Source of the DNA: Levilactobacillus suantsaii
GTDB lineage: Bacteria; Bacillota; Bacilli; Lactobacillales; Lactobacillaceae
Length of the DNA: 64,000 bases
NCBI RefSeq assembly: GCF_004115745.1
Contig: NZ_QXIL01000005.1
Span: forward strand, 62,001-126,000
Reading direction: 5' to 3'
The notes below the pieces were generated by a model that did not search any database, was not told the origin of the DNA, and was given only the letters and a program-made list of their open reading frames with translations. The stretch's first letter is position 1; each line of letters starts with the position of its first letter. Of the stretch, positions 8,444 to 18,290 are shown one piece after another. The translations under genes and the position numbers were made by a program.

Positions 8444-9412
8444 ATGATAACTGCACTGGTGCCCCTTTTAGGCGGCTTTATAATTACGGTAGCGTTTATG
8501 CCGGCATTGATTCGGTATTTCCGCGCCCGACATGAAGGACAGATGATTCGGGAAGAGGGTCCGAGCTGGCACGAAAAAAAGTCCGGGACCCCAACGATGG
8601 GGGGCTTGCTCTTCATCATCGCGATTCTGGTGGTGACCTTATTGGTAAGCTGGGGCGCTGCGCCACATCGCGTTTTGCCCACGACCTGGATTCTACTGTT
8701 TATCCTGGTCCTGTACGGGGCGTTGGGCGCTTGGGATGATAGTATCAAGCTGTTCCACCGCCAGAATGAAGGCCTCAAGGCTTGGCAAAAGTTACTGGGT
8801 CAAATCATCGGGGCACTATTCCTTTTTGGGGTCTACACGCATGAAGGGTTGCCCATGGCCTTAGCGATTCCGGGCCTCGGCACCTGGCGGATGGGTGGTT
8901 GGTACGCCCTCTTTGCTATCATTTGGTTAGTTGGCTTTTCTAACGCCGTCAATTTATCTGACGGTCTGGACGGCCTAGTCAGTGGTTTAGCCAGCATTTC
9001 CTTTGCGGCTTACGGCTGGGTTGCGTTGATCCAACACCAATTCAATATCAGTATCTTTTGTTTTGCCGTAGTCGGCGGTCTGCTAGGGTTCTTGATCTTC
9101 AACCATAAACCAGCCAAAATCTTCATGGGGGATACCGGGTCGTTGGCCTTAGGGGGCGCTTTAGCCGCCGTGGCCATCCTGTTACACCACGAAGTGTCCC
9201 TATTATGGATTGGTCTGGTCTACGTGATCGAGACGGCCAGTGTGATTTTGCAAGTAGCCTCGTATAAATTAACGGGGAAGCGCATCTTCTTGATGAGTCC
9301 CATCCACCACCACTTTGAAATGTTAGGCTGGAGTGAGTGGAAGATTGATTTGACTTTCTGGGGTGTGGGCTTGGTAACGGCGCTGACCGGCGTCTGGGCC
9401 ATCCTTGCTTGA
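8444..9412 (+). CDS. mraY: Phospho-N-acetylmuramoyl-pentapeptide-transferase MraY
   Basis: MraY makes lipid I on the cytoplasmic face of the membrane from UDP-MurNAc-pentapeptide and undecaprenyl phosphate. The 322 residues contain about ten membrane helices. The conserved motifs are present: GTPTMGG near 49-55, GAWDDSIKL near 94-102 (catalytic Asp pair), NLSDGLDGL near 170-178, [11 protein letters not shown] near 228-238 and PIHHHFE near 286-292. It lies 22 bases after the PBP gene and is followed by a terminator-like hairpin before murD. Confidence 0.97.
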   Translation: MITALVPLLGGFIITVAFMPALIRYFRARHEGQMIREEGPSWHEKKSGTPTMGGLLFIIAILVVTLLVSWGAAPHRVLPTTWILLFILVLYGALGAWDDSIKLFHRQNEGLKAWQKLLGQIIGALFLFGVYTHEGLPMALAIPGLGTWRMGGWYALFAIIWLVGFSNAVNLSDGLDGLVSGLASISFAAYGWVALIQHQFNISIFCFAVVGGLLGFLIFNHKPAKIFMGDTGSLALGGALAAVAILLHHEVSLLWIGLVYVIETASVILQVASYKLTGKRIFLMSPIHHHFEMLGWSEWKIDLTFWGVGLVTALTGVWAILA

Positions 9413-9429
9413 TAATCAGCGACCGACTA

Positions 9430-9469
9430 GGGCTAACCGGGCTCGTTAGAGTTGGGTTAGCCCTTTTTT
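9430..9469 (+). terminator. Intrinsic terminator-like hairpin between mraY and murD
   Basis: GGGCTAACC (9430-9438) pairs with GGTTAGCCC (9455-9463) and is followed by TTTTTT. It sits inside the dcw cluster, so it may reduce or condition transcription of murD onward. Confidence 0.75.
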
Positions 9470-9519
9470 AGAACATGACAACGAAATTAATAAGAGTGAA
9501 CGGAGAGCGAGCAGTAGTT

Positions 9520-10899
9520 ATGAAAGAGATCACAACGTATGTGGATAAACGGGTCTTAGTTTTAGGGTTGGCCAAGAGTGGCTTCAACGCCGCCAAGCTG
9601 TTGAAACGCCTAGGGGCTTTGGTCACCGTTAGTGACGTGCAACCTTTGGCCCAAAATACGGAGGCTAAAGAACTACAAGAAGCGGGTTTCAAAGTGATTA
9701 CGGGCCAGCAAACGCCTGATCTCTTGGATGCGGGGTACGACTTAGTGGTCAAAAATCCCGGTATTCCGTACGATGTTCCCGTCGTCAAGCGGGCCTTGGA
9801 ACTAAAGCTGCCCATTATCAGTGAAATGGAACTGGCCAGCGAGGTGGCCGATGCCGAACTCGTGGCGGTGACTGGCAGTAACGGTAAGACCACCACGACG
9901 ACCATGATTCAAAAGATGTTGGCCCACGACCGTGAGACGGGTAAGTCGGTCTACGCCGGCAACATCGGGATTCCGGCCAGTCAGGTGGCCCAACAGGTCA
10001 CCAGCGTGGATACGTTGGTCTTAGAGGTCTCCAGCTTCATGTTAGTGGGGACGACCACGTTCAACCCGCACATTGCGGTGCTGACCAATATCTTCTCGAA
10101 CCACTTGGATTACCACAAGACGCGGGCCAATTACGTGGCCGCGAAGATGAAGATTACGGCTAACCAAACGGCCAGCGATTACTTCGTCGTGAACTTCGAT
10201 GATCCCGAATGGCGGGAACTCAGTACCCACTCGGCGGCTCAGGTCGTGCCGTTCTCCCGGCAAAACGTGACCCAGGATGGCGCTTACGAAGCCAACGGGA
10301 CGTTGTACTACCAACAAGAAGCCATCATGCCGGCAAGTGAAGTCAAGGTCCCTGGCGACCACAATATTGAAAACGCCCTGGCGGCCATTGCGGTCGCTAA
10401 AATCAAGGGCGTCAGCACCGCTTCCATCGTGTCCGTTCTGCGGGCCTTTGGTGGGGTACGGCACCGAACCCAGTTCGTCCTTGAAGCTGATGGTCGCCAG
10501 TACTACAACGATTCCAAGGCCACGGATATGGAAGCAACGGAAATGGCCCTCAAGGGGTTCCAAGCGCCAGTCGTCTTGCTTGCCGGGGGCTTGGACCGCG
10601 GGTACACCTTTGAAAAGATGATTCCAGCATTCAAGGAACACGTCAAAGCCATCGTCTTGTTTGGGGAAACCGCCAAGTTATTGGCGGAGACCGCTAAACA
10701 AGCGGGGATCGCGACTATCAAGATGACGGAAAACGCTGAGACCGGGGTGCCGGTCGCGTATGAGCTGAGTGACCCAGGCGATATCATTCTCCTGTCACCG
10801 GCCAATGCTAGCTGGGATCAGTACCCGAACTTCGAAGTTCGGGGTGACAAGTTTATTCAAGCAGTCGAAAAATTGACCGGGAAACAGGAGGAAGTTTAA
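9520..10899 (+). CDS. murD: UDP-N-acetylmuramoylalanine--D-glutamate ligase MurD
   Basis: This ATP-dependent cytoplasmic ligase adds D-Glu to UDP-MurNAc-L-Ala. The Rossmann-like N-terminus VLVLGLAKSGF is at about 11-21, the ATP loop GSNGKTTTT is near 118-126, and the C-terminal SPANASWDQYPNFEVRG motif is near 425-441. The ATG at 9520 gives MKEITTYVDKRVLVLG and a normal 459-residue enzyme. An upstream in-frame ATG at 9475 would add 15 unconserved residues and overlap the terminator region. The murD stop abuts the murG start. Confidence 0.96.
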   Translation: MKEITTYVDKRVLVLGLAKSGFNAAKLLKRLGALVTVSDVQPLAQNTEAKELQEAGFKVITGQQTPDLLDAGYDLVVKNPGIPYDVPVVKRALELKLPIISEMELASEVADAELVAVTGSNGKTTTTTMIQKMLAHDRETGKSVYAGNIGIPASQVAQQVTSVDTLVLEVSSFMLVGTTTFNPHIAVLTNIFSNHLDYHKTRANYVAAKMKITANQTASDYFVVNFDDPEWRELSTHSAAQVVPFSRQNVTQDGAYEANGTLYYQQEAIMPASEVKVPGDHNIENALAAIAVAKIKGVSTASIVSVLRAFGGVRHRTQFVLEADGRQYYNDSKATDMEATEMALKGFQAPVVLLAGGLDRGYTFEKMIPAFKEHVKAIVLFGETAKLLAETAKQAGIATIKMTENAETGVPVAYELSDPGDIILLSPANASWDQYPNFEVRGDKFIQAVEKLTGKQEEV

Positions 10900-11991
10900 A
10901 TGCGTTTAATGGTATCGGGTGGTGGCACGGGTGGTCACATATACCCAGCACTGGCTTTGATCAAGGCCTTAAAAAAACGGGACCCGGATGCCGCGGTGAT
11001 GTACGTCGGTTCACAGCGGGGCCTAGAAAGTACTATCGTTCCTGCTAAGGGAATCGCGTTTGAAGCCACGCACATTCAGGGGTTCAAGCGCTCGCTGTCG
11101 CTGGAGAACTTCAAGACCATTTATCTCTTCTTGAAGAGCGTGCACCGGGCCAAGCAACTGATTCGTGAGTTCAAGCCTGACGTTGTCGTTGGGACCGGGG
11201 GCTATGTCTCCGGGGCCGTCGTCTATGCGGCCAGTCGATTGCACGTGCCGACGATGATTCACGAACAAAACAGTGTCGTGGGCATCACCAACAAGTTCTT
11301 GAGTCGCTACGTCGATAAGATTGCTTATGTATTTGACGCGGCTGTCGACCAGTTACCGGCTAGTAAGATGGTCAAGACGGGGAACCCGCGGGCCCAAGAA
11401 GCCGCCGAAGTGGTCAGTCACTTTGATTGGTCGGAGTACGATTTAAAATCTGACGTGCCGACGTTACTGATTTTTGGCGGTTCCCAAGGGGCGTTAAAAA
11501 TCAATGCAGCAACGGTGGCGGCAATCCCGGCGTTTAACCAGCGCGACTACCAGGTAGTCTTTGTGACCGGGCAGAAACGCTACGATGGGGTGATGGCCCA
11601 GCTCAAGGACCAGACGGTGGCGCCCAACGTGGTTATCAAGCCATACATCAGTAACATGCCGGAGGTCTTGCCGCACGTGGCGGCCATTGTGGGCCGCGCC
11701 GGGGCGACTAGTTTGGCCGAAATCACGGCCGACGGGATTCCGTCGATCTTGATTCCTAGCCCGTACGTCACGGCGGACCACCAGACCAAGAACGCCCAGT
11801 CGTTGGTCAACGTGGGGGCGGCGGAAATCATCAAGGAAGCCGATTTGACTGGTGAGTCCCTGGTGAAGCAGGCCGACCAACTGATGCAAGACGACCAGTT
11901 GCGCCAGGGGATGGCCGAAGCGTCGAAGCACTTAGGAGTGCCAGATGCGGCCGACCGGGTCTTAGACGTGGTCTTGTCCCTAAAAAAGTAA
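10900..11991 (+). CDS. murG: UDP-GlcNAc:lipid I N-acetylglucosaminyltransferase MurG
   Basis: MurG converts lipid I to lipid II at the inner face of the membrane. The 363 residues form a GT-B fold. The N-terminal glycine loop [16 protein letters not shown] (about 5-20), the [10 protein letters not shown] loop (about 97-106) and the C-domain FGGSQGA (about 194-200) are intact, as is the donor-site segment [12 protein letters not shown] (about 266-277). A GGAGGAAG site at the end of murD precedes the ATG, which starts directly after the murD stop. Confidence 0.97.
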   Translation: MRLMVSGGGTGGHIYPALALIKALKKRDPDAAVMYVGSQRGLESTIVPAKGIAFEATHIQGFKRSLSLENFKTIYLFLKSVHRAKQLIREFKPDVVVGTGGYVSGAVVYAASRLHVPTMIHEQNSVVGITNKFLSRYVDKIAYVFDAAVDQLPASKMVKTGNPRAQEAAEVVSHFDWSEYDLKSDVPTLLIFGGSQGALKINAATVAAIPAFNQRDYQVVFVTGQKRYDGVMAQLKDQTVAPNVVIKPYISNMPEVLPHVAAIVGRAGATSLAEITADGIPSILIPSPYVTADHQTKNAQSLVNVGAAEIIKEADLTGESLVKQADQLMQDDQLRQGMAEASKHLGVPDAADRVLDVVLSLKK

Positions 11992-12026
11992 AGTTGGCTA
12001 GTTAGCAGAAGCGGAGGTGGACGCTC

Positions 12027-12884
12027 GTGAAATTTCGGCACGACCGAAAACAAGCCCCAAGGTCCCGGGAGCAAACGCCCTGGGAAAAGTACCAATCACG
12101 GGCGGCCCAGCAGCGAAAACGGGCTCAGACCCCAAGATGGTATCGCCGAACCAAGCGGATTGGGGATAAGCTGCCCCGGTTACGGCAGCAACGTCACCGA
12201 GAATTGGCTCGGCGGTTAGCCCTGCTCTTGTCGATCTTTTTGGTCGTCATCGGGGTCATGGTTTACTTGATTTCTCCGCTCAGTCACGTGCAGGCGGTTA
12301 CCGTGAAGGGGACTCAAGAATTGTCAGCCAAACAGGTGCAACGGGCCGTAGGAATTCGGCCAGGTGATTCCATCTTCAAGGTGGTTGGACACCAAAAGCG
12401 CCTGCAACGGGTAGCACCTCAGCACAGTACCCGGTTGAAACGGGTGCGAGTGCAGTTCCAGGCGCCTAACCGGGTGACCGTTCGGGTCCATGAATACGCA
12501 ACTGCTGGTTACGTGGTTCGTAACGGCCAGTACTACGAGGTGCTGGAGAACGGTGTCGTCAGTCAACAATCGGTCAGTCAACCGAAGAGTGGGACCCCGG
12601 TTTACGGGAAGTTTAAATCCACGAAAGCATTGCACCGCATGATCTTGCAGTACGCACGACTGAGCACCGCTATCAAGCATAGTATTAGTGAAATTCAAGC
12701 GGCACCCACAAAAATGAACGCTCAGCGAGTGCATTTGTTCATGAATGACGGCAATGAAGTGTATGCTAGTATTGGGAGCTTCGCCAAAAAGATGGCGTAT
12801 TATCCCAGCATTGCACACAGGATGAAACAAAAGGGTGTCGTGCATTTGGAAGTCGGCGCGTATTCGTCCGCTTTTACGAAATAA
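12027..12884 (+). CDS. divIB: Cell division protein DivIB/FtsQ
   Basis: This is a bitopic divisome scaffold. The 285 residues have a long, very basic cytoplasmic tail (1-68), one membrane helix (about 69-90) and a POTRA domain starting near HVQAVTVKGTQELS (about 92-160). A beta domain follows and ends in LEVGAYSSAF. The GTG at 12027 follows GGAGGTGG. It is the last gene before ftsA, where a new promoter is likely. Confidence 0.92.
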   Translation: MKFRHDRKQAPRSREQTPWEKYQSRAAQQRKRAQTPRWYRRTKRIGDKLPRLRQQRHRELARRLALLLSIFLVVIGVMVYLISPLSHVQAVTVKGTQELSAKQVQRAVGIRPGDSIFKVVGHQKRLQRVAPQHSTRLKRVRVQFQAPNRVTVRVHEYATAGYVVRNGQYYEVLENGVVSQQSVSQPKSGTPVYGKFKSTKALHRMILQYARLSTAIKHSISEIQAAPTKMNAQRVHLFMNDGNEVYASIGSFAKKMAYYPSIAHRMKQKGVVHLEVGAYSSAFTK

Positions 12885-12924
12885 TTTCATTTTGATTTCA
12901 GCGTTAAAAGCGTTTATAAAGGCT

Positions 12925-12953
12925 TTTTCAACCCCTAGTAAATGTGGTAAGCT
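12925..12953 (+). promoter_or_regulatory. Candidate promoter of ftsA-ftsZ
   Basis: TTTTCA (12925-12930) and TAAGCT (12948-12953) are 17 bases apart in the 141-base gap between divIB and ftsA. The match is fair only. The gap size and a separate AGGAGGTTCC ribosome site at 13010-13019 support independent expression of ftsAZ. Confidence 0.4.
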
Positions 12954-13025
12954 GAAGAATAATTAGGAGAAAAAGCGAATTCATACGTGTTAATAGATCG
13001 ATTAGCTTAGGAGGTTCCTTTTTCT

Positions 13026-14366
13026 ATGGATAATTCAGGGATGTACGTAGGTCTCGATATAGGAACCACCTCAATAAAAGTCATTGTTGCTGAAAATGTT
13101 AAAGGGCAAATGAACGTTATTGGCGTGGGGAATGAACGTTCGAATGGTGTCAGCCGCGGTGTGATCGTGGACATTGACAAAGCAGCTGAAGCGATTCTGC
13201 GCGCTATTCGACAAGCCGAAGAAAAGGCTAGTATCGAAATCCACGATGTCATTGTGGGGATACCCGCAAATATGTTAAAAATTGAAACGTGTAGTGGCAT
13301 GATTGCCATCGATGATCAGTCTCGTGAGATTACCGGCCGCGATGTCCGCAACGTTGCGGCGGCCGCTTTGATTCAGAGCCTGCCCCCCGAGCGCGAAATC
13401 GTTGATATTTTAGCCGATGAATTCGTGGTGGACGGTTTCGACGGGATTAAAGACCCCCGCGGAATGGTGGGGGTCCGGTTGGAACTTCACGGGACCCTGT
13501 TTACGGGACCGAAGACCATCATGCATAATACCCGTAAGGCGGTTGAGCAAGCTGGCTTGGCCATCCGGGGAACCGTTATCGACCCCATGGCTCAAGGAAT
13601 GATGGTCATGAACGACGGCGAGCAAGACTTTGGCACTATCCTGGTTGACCTGGGTGGTGGCCAAGCGACGGCCGCAGTGATTCACGATCACCAGCTCAAA
13701 TACATTGACGTGGACCAGGAAGGTGGGCAGTTCATCACCAAGGATATCTCGGTGGTTCTGAACACTTCACTGGACAGCGCGGAAAAGCTCAAACGCGATT
13801 ACGGGTATGCGGATTCGACCCAGGCCAGCGATGAGGATGAGTTCCCGGTAGATGTGGTCGGCCAAAGCCAACCAACACCCATTTCGGAAAAATACTTAGC
13901 AGAGATTATCGAAGCGCGTTTAGACCAAATCTTGAAGCGGCTACGGGCCAATTTAGATAAGGTCCAGGCACTAGAGTTACCTGGTGGTATCGTATTGACT
14001 GGTGGGGTCGCGGCTTTACCGGGCATTACGGAGCTGGCTACCGATGAGTTTGGCACCAACGTGCGGGTGTACGTTCCGGATCAAATGGGACTGCGGCATC
14101 CATCGTTTACCTTGGCCCTGGCCTTAGTGAACTACTTTGGTGGCCTCAATGAAATTGATTTATTGATTAAGAGCGCCTTGACGGGGTCGACTCAGTTAGC
14201 CGATGAAACTGATGAAATTCGTCAACGGGAGGCTGAAGCGGCACCACAAAGTGATGCTTCGGTCGAGCCGCAACCGCACAGTCAGACTAACGACAAGAAA
14301 GCAAAACCTAAAAAGAAAAGCCGAACTGAACGGGTAAAGAAGTTCTTTAGCGACTTCTTCGACTAA
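13026..14366 (+). CDS. ftsA: Cell division protein FtsA
   Basis: FtsA is an actin-like ATPase that tethers FtsZ to the membrane. The 446 residues show the phosphate-1 loop GLDIGTTSIKVIV (about 9-21), the phosphate-2 loop VDLGGGQATAAV (about 208-219) and the adenosine motif GGIVLTGGVAALPGI (about 320-334). A charged linker leads to the C-terminal amphipathic helix RTERVKKFFSDFFD that inserts into the membrane. A strong AGGAGG lies before the ATG. ftsZ follows 21 bases later. Confidence 0.96.
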   Translation: MDNSGMYVGLDIGTTSIKVIVAENVKGQMNVIGVGNERSNGVSRGVIVDIDKAAEAILRAIRQAEEKASIEIHDVIVGIPANMLKIETCSGMIAIDDQSREITGRDVRNVAAAALIQSLPPEREIVDILADEFVVDGFDGIKDPRGMVGVRLELHGTLFTGPKTIMHNTRKAVEQAGLAIRGTVIDPMAQGMMVMNDGEQDFGTILVDLGGGQATAAVIHDHQLKYIDVDQEGGQFITKDISVVLNTSLDSAEKLKRDYGYADSTQASDEDEFPVDVVGQSQPTPISEKYLAEIIEARLDQILKRLRANLDKVQALELPGGIVLTGGVAALPGITELATDEFGTNVRVYVPDQMGLRHPSFTLALALVNYFGGLNEIDLLIKSALTGSTQLADETDEIRQREAEAAPQSDASVEPQPHSQTNDKKAKPKKKSRTERVKKFFSDFFD

Positions 14367-14387
14367 TGTGAGATGGAGGAATACACA

Positions 14388-15674
14388 ATGGAATATTCAT
14401 TAGATTCTGCTCAAAATCACGGCGCCAACATCAAAGTCATTGGCGTCGGCGGCGGGGGCAACAACGCCGTTAACCGAATGATCACCGAAGACGTGAAGGG
14501 GGTTGAATTTATCGTCGCCAACACCGACGTGCAAGCCTTAGAAGCGTCTAAAGCGGAGACCAAAATCCAATTAGGGCCGAAACTGACCCGGGGGTTAGGT
14601 GCCGGTGCCAATCCTGAAATCGGCGCCAAGGCGGCTGAAGAAAGCGAAGAAGCTATCACGGAAGCCTTAGAAGGCGCCGACATGGTCTTCGTTACGGCCG
14701 GCATGGGCGGTGGTACCGGGAACGGTGCCGCCCCAATCGTGGCCAAAATCGCCAAGGAAGGCGGTGCGTTGACCGTTGGTGTTGTGACCCGTCCATTTAG
14801 CTTTGAAGGTCCACGGCGGGCCCGTTTTGCGGCCGAAGGGGTCGCGGCGATGAAGGAGAACGTCGATACGTTGATTATTATCGCCAATAACCGCTTGTTA
14901 GAAATCGTCGACAAGAAGACGCCAATGATGGAAGCCTTCCAAGAAGCCGACAATGTCTTACGGCAAGGGGTTCAGGGGATTTCTGATTTGATCACGAGTC
15001 CCGGCTATGTCAACTTGGATTTTGCCGACGTCAAGACGGTCATGAAGGACCAAGGATCTGCGTTGATGGGGATTGGCTCGGCCAACGGCGAAAATCGCAC
15101 GGAGGATGCCACCAAGAAAGCCATCTCGTCACCATTACTGGAAGTGTCCATTGACGGGGCCGAACAAGTTCTCTTGAACATTACCGGTGGTCCCGACTTG
15201 TCCTTGTTTGAAGCCCAAGCGGCTTCCCAAATCGTGTCAGATGCTGCGACGAGTGATGTCAACATCATCTTTGGAACGTCCATCGACGAAGAGTTAGGCG
15301 ACGAAGTTCGGGTCACCGTGATTGCAACCGGGATTGACCGGAAGCGGGAAGAAAAAGCGGCAGGCCGTTCTCGGGTAGCTCGGCGGGCGAATGCGCAAAA
15401 TAATAATAACGCGGGGAGCCAACCGACCAACCATGGTGAGACGCGTCAATCTCAAGCTGACCATCGTGAACAAAAGAGTGATCCGTTTGGTAACTGGGAT
15501 ATTCGTGAACCAGCGCACCGGCCGGAACCCAAGCCATCATCCGGTAGCGATGAGTTTGCCGGGGTCGACAAGCCTGACTTTAATATTTTCAACCCAAGTT
15601 CTAACCAGCATTCAGCGGCGGACGACAATCAGGGTGAAGACACGCCACCGTTCTTTAAGCGGCGGCGGAAATAA
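14388..15674 (+). CDS. ftsZ: Cell division GTPase FtsZ
   Basis: FtsZ is the tubulin-like GTPase that forms the Z ring. It is 428 residues from the ATG at 14388, which is set by GGAGG at 14375-14379 eight bases upstream; an in-frame ATG at 14373 overlaps that site and is rejected. The nucleotide loop [12 protein letters not shown] (about 18-29), the tubulin signature [10 protein letters not shown] (about 102-111) and the T7 region are present. A disordered Gln/Asn-rich linker (about 320-415) precedes the C-terminal [10 protein letters not shown] peptide that binds FtsA and SepF. Confidence 0.97.
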   Translation: MEYSLDSAQNHGANIKVIGVGGGGNNAVNRMITEDVKGVEFIVANTDVQALEASKAETKIQLGPKLTRGLGAGANPEIGAKAAEESEEAITEALEGADMVFVTAGMGGGTGNGAAPIVAKIAKEGGALTVGVVTRPFSFEGPRRARFAAEGVAAMKENVDTLIIIANNRLLEIVDKKTPMMEAFQEADNVLRQGVQGISDLITSPGYVNLDFADVKTVMKDQGSALMGIGSANGENRTEDATKKAISSPLLEVSIDGAEQVLLNITGGPDLSLFEAQAASQIVSDAATSDVNIIFGTSIDEELGDEVRVTVIATGIDRKREEKAAGRSRVARRANAQNNNNAGSQPTNHGETRQSQADHREQKSDPFGNWDIREPAHRPEPKPSSGSDEFAGVDKPDFNIFNPSSNQHSAADDNQGEDTPPFFKRRRK

Positions 15675-15711
15675 CTGATGTGGTGAGCTGTTGTGAGAGG
15701 AGTGATTAGCT

Positions 15712-16158
15712 ATGGCGGATAAGTTTAGTCTCAGCAAGTTTTTCGGCATGAACGATGATTATGATGATGACGACGACTATCAAAAATCCAATTCGGTCGC
15801 TCAACGACAGCCTCAAGCGGCTCATCCAGTAGCGCCGCAACGTCCAGTTGACACACGGAAGGTGGTTGCTATGCGTTCCGCTACTAATTCAAGTCACATC
15901 ACGATTTGTGAGCCCCGGATTTACTCAGATGCGAAGGGAATCGCCAAGCAAATTACCAGCGGGGATGCCGTTATCGTTAATTTTGCCCGGGTCGATGAAG
16001 CTCAAGCCCAGCGCATTGTGGATTTTTTGAACGGGACGGCGTTTGCTGTCGGCGGTGAAATCAAACGAATTGGCGAAGAAATCTTTCTTTGCACGCCACA
16101 TAACTTCGAGGTGACCGGCGATGTTGCGGCCAATCTCGGCAATCAATTTACGTCATAA
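15712..16158 (+). CDS. sepF: Cell division protein SepF
   Basis: SepF forms rings that bundle FtsZ and provides a second membrane anchor for the Z ring. The 148 residues start with an amphipathic helix ([10 protein letters not shown]), followed by an acidic Asp-rich and Gln-rich linker (about 13-60). The SepF core runs from about 64 to 145, including [20 protein letters not shown] and the [15 protein letters not shown] segment. GAGAGGAGTG precedes the ATG. It continues the ftsZ-ylmG-ylmH-divIVA order of Firmicutes. Confidence 0.95.
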   Translation: MADKFSLSKFFGMNDDYDDDDDYQKSNSVAQRQPQAAHPVAPQRPVDTRKVVAMRSATNSSHITICEPRIYSDAKGIAKQITSGDAVIVNFARVDEAQAQRIVDFLNGTAFAVGGEIKRIGEEIFLCTPHNFEVTGDVAANLGNQFTS

Positions 16159-16170
16159 GGAGCGGATGCT

Positions 16171-16479
16171 TTGATTAACGCTGGAATAAGTGCAGCCATG
16201 CTCAAATTGGTCATGTTTGTCTTTCAAGTTTTGAACTGGTTGGTCGGCGCGTACATCCTGTTAATCGTGATTTACGCGTTACTAAGCTGGCTTCCCGGAG
16301 GCTATCAGTCCCGGTTTGGTCAGATTATCGGTCGCTTAGTCGAACCGTTCTTAAGTTACTTTAACTTCATTGCCATTGGACCCTTAGGTTTTGGCCCAAT
16401 TGTTGCCATCGTCGTGTTATCGGTAGTTCAGATCGGGCTACAAGCCATCGAAGGGTTCGTTATCCAGTTATTACTGTGA
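16171..16479 (+). CDS. YggT/YlmG family membrane protein
   Basis: The 102-residue protein has two hydrophobic helical regions (about 10-40 and 68-100) joined by the SWLPGGYQSRFGQIIGRLVEPFLSYF segment, which resembles the LP...P(F/Y) loop typical of YggT proteins. The family is linked to osmotic tolerance and division by context only. The start is TTG at 16171, with AAGGAG nine bases upstream; no better ATG gives the full first helix. Confidence 0.85.
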   Translation: MINAGISAAMLKLVMFVFQVLNWLVGAYILLIVIYALLSWLPGGYQSRFGQIIGRLVEPFLSYFNFIAIGPLGFGPIVAIVVLSVVQIGLQAIEGFVIQLLL

Positions 16480-16503
16480 CGATGATGAGAGGAGGAAACG
16501 GCC

Positions 16504-17283
16504 GTGGATGAGAATATCACGCAACATTTCCGGCCGGATGAAGCCCCCTTCATCGATGCGGTTGGGAACTGGTTGCAGCGGGTTCAGGATGAGTACCGGC
16601 CAGTGCTCACGCATTTCCTGAATCCGCGTCAAGTTTACGTCGCTACCACGTTAGCCCATCGGGCCGACATTGCGGTTCGGTTCAACGGTGGTTACGCGGG
16701 GGCGGAGATGCAACGAGCCCTCTTTTATCCGGAGTACTACACGCCGGAAACCCGGGACTTCGAGCTGGCATTACTGCAGGTCGATTATCCCATCAAGTTT
16801 GCCACGTTACATCATAGTCAGATCTTAGGCACCCTCCTGGGGTCGGGCATTGAACGTGAAATCATCGGCGATATCGTCACGGACGGTCTCACCTGGCAAT
16901 TGGTGACCGAATCGGCGATGACCGATTACTTAACGGGCCAAGTCGACCGTATTGGTCGGGTCAAGGCTCGCCTGGTTCCTACCACGTTGGAAACGTTGGT
17001 CCAGCCAGAAGACGAGTGGGAACCTGAAGCGGCGACGTTATCGTCGCTACGATTAGATAGTATCGTCGGGACAGGCTTTCACTTATCCCGTCACCGCGCC
17101 AAAGAACTCATCGAGGGCGGTCGGGTCCGGGTCAACTGGGCCGATACGGAAAAGCCCGACTACGAGTTAGCCGTGGCAGATATTGTGTCCGTACGACATT
17201 TCGGGCGGATTCGGCTCGACGAGGTCGGCGGGCGGACGAAAAAAGAAAAAATTCGGGTCATCCTAGCGGTGCTGAAGAAATAG
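16504..17283 (+). CDS. ylmH: YlmH, S4-domain RNA-binding protein
   Basis: The 259 residues comprise an N-terminal YlmH domain (about 1-180) with RADIAVRFNGGY and YPEYYTPE, and a C-terminal S4 RNA-binding domain (about 180-255) including SRHRAKELIEGGRVRVNW. Homologues of this family associate with the 50S subunit and have been implicated in rescue of stalled peptidyl-tRNA. The GTG at 16504 follows GAGGAGG. It is always found before divIVA in this cluster. Confidence 0.92.
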   Translation: MDENITQHFRPDEAPFIDAVGNWLQRVQDEYRPVLTHFLNPRQVYVATTLAHRADIAVRFNGGYAGAEMQRALFYPEYYTPETRDFELALLQVDYPIKFATLHHSQILGTLLGSGIEREIIGDIVTDGLTWQLVTESAMTDYLTGQVDRIGRVKARLVPTTLETLVQPEDEWEPEAATLSSLRLDSIVGTGFHLSRHRAKELIEGGRVRVNWADTEKPDYELAVADIVSVRHFGRIRLDEVGGRTKKEKIRVILAVLKK

Positions 17284-17302
17284 ATGCGGAGGGAACGTAC
17301 AA

Positions 17303-18025
17303 ATGGTACTAAGTCCATTAGATATTCATAATAAAGAGTTCGGAACCAAAATGCGGGGTTACAACGTTGATGAGGTCAATGACTTCTTAGATCAGGTCAT
17401 CAAGGATTATCAAATCACGTTGAACCATAATAAGGAGCTGGGTGAACAGTTAGATGCAGCCAACGAAAAGTTGAAATACTTTAACGACTTAAAAGATTCG
17501 TTGAACCAATCGATCTTGGTCGCCCAGGAGGCCGCTGATAAGGTCAAGGCCAACTCGCAAAAGGAATCCGAAATTATTATTCGTGAGGCGCAAAAGCAAA
17601 GTTCCGACATCGTTTCCGAAGCCACCAACAAGGGCAACCAAATTATGACGGAAGCCTCGAAACGCGCCAAGAAACTGGCGGTCGAGACGGACGACTTGAA
17701 GAAGAGTACCCGGGTCTTCCGGCAACGGCTCCAAGTCATGTTAGAAAGCCAACTGGAAGTCGTTAAATCTAACGATTGGGACGAGTTGCTCAAGGAAGGT
17801 TCCATGTCCAGCTATGAGGAGATTAAGAAGGTCGTGGGCGACCGACTTGACAAGGCGCCAGAACAAGGCGTAGACTCAGAAACATCATCGTCAACGGATG
17901 CGACTGACGAAACAGATGGTCAGACTCAAGTCACCGAAACGCCCGTCACGGACACGGGTGACCCGAGTCAAGAGACCGTCGTCATCTTCCCGGACAATGA
18001 TCAAAAACATTACAACCAACAATAA
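17303..18025 (+). CDS. divIVA: Septum site and pole-determining protein DivIVA
   Basis: DivIVA is a curvature-sensing coiled-coil protein that recruits partners to septa and poles. The 240 residues begin with the conserved LSPLDIHNKEFGTKMRGYNVDEVNDFLD membrane-binding head, followed by coiled coil to about 185. An acidic Thr/Ser-rich tail ends in HYNQQ. GGAGGG precedes the ATG. It is the last gene before the ileS T-box. Confidence 0.95.
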   Translation: MVLSPLDIHNKEFGTKMRGYNVDEVNDFLDQVIKDYQITLNHNKELGEQLDAANEKLKYFNDLKDSLNQSILVAQEAADKVKANSQKESEIIIREAQKQSSDIVSEATNKGNQIMTEASKRAKKLAVETDDLKKSTRVFRQRLQVMLESQLEVVKSNDWDELLKEGSMSSYEEIKKVVGDRLDKAPEQGVDSETSSSTDATDETDGQTQVTETPVTDTGDPSQETVVIFPDNDQKHYNQQ

Positions 18026-18029
18026 AAAT

Positions 18030-18260
18030 GCTTGAGGAAACACAACGACAAGGTAAACGGTCCTAGCGAGCTGGTGAAGGTGGAAGACCAGCGATTCAGA
18101 GACCTTGGCGTGATCATTCTGAGTGGCTTTAGGACTGAAAACGAAGTAGGTCTTAACGGGTACCCCGTTACGGTATTGAGGGAAATTAGCGGGAGTTAAT
18201 TTCTAAATTTGGGTGGTACCACGAACGACTTCGTCCCTTGCGGCGGGTCGTTTTTTTTAT
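18030..18260 (+). promoter_or_regulatory. T-box leader (tRNA-Ile-sensing riboswitch) of ileS
   Basis: The conserved T-box sequence TGGGTGGTACCACG lies at 18210-18223. It is followed directly by an intrinsic terminator: AACGAC 18224-18229 pairs with GTCGTT 18247-18252, then a run of T to 18258. The upstream 170 nt can form the stem I architecture. A possible isoleucine specifier ATC is at 18113-18115, inside GTGATCATTCTGAG, but I could not fold it reliably. Uncharged tRNA-Ile should stabilise the antiterminator and allow ileS transcription. The exact 5' end is not determined; I see no clean promoter and part of the signal may come from read-through of divIVA. Confidence 0.9.
18224..18258 (+). 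terminator. T-box-controlled terminator
   Basis: AACGAC/GTCGTT stem with eight T behind it. Its 5' arm lies immediately 3' of the T-box sequence, as expected for a mutually exclusive antiterminator. Confidence 0.85.
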
Positions 18261-18290
18261 GGTTAGGATGCAAGTGAAAAATAAGGCGTT

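Noticed and set aside
9475-9519. Upstream ATG start for murD
   Set aside because: It sits directly behind the terminator hairpin with no ribosome site; the ATG at 9520 gives the family N-terminus.
10042-10641. A 199-codon frame antisense to murD
   Set aside because: It lies wholly within the conserved murD sequence, with no promoter or ribosome site and a composition typical of antisense shadows.
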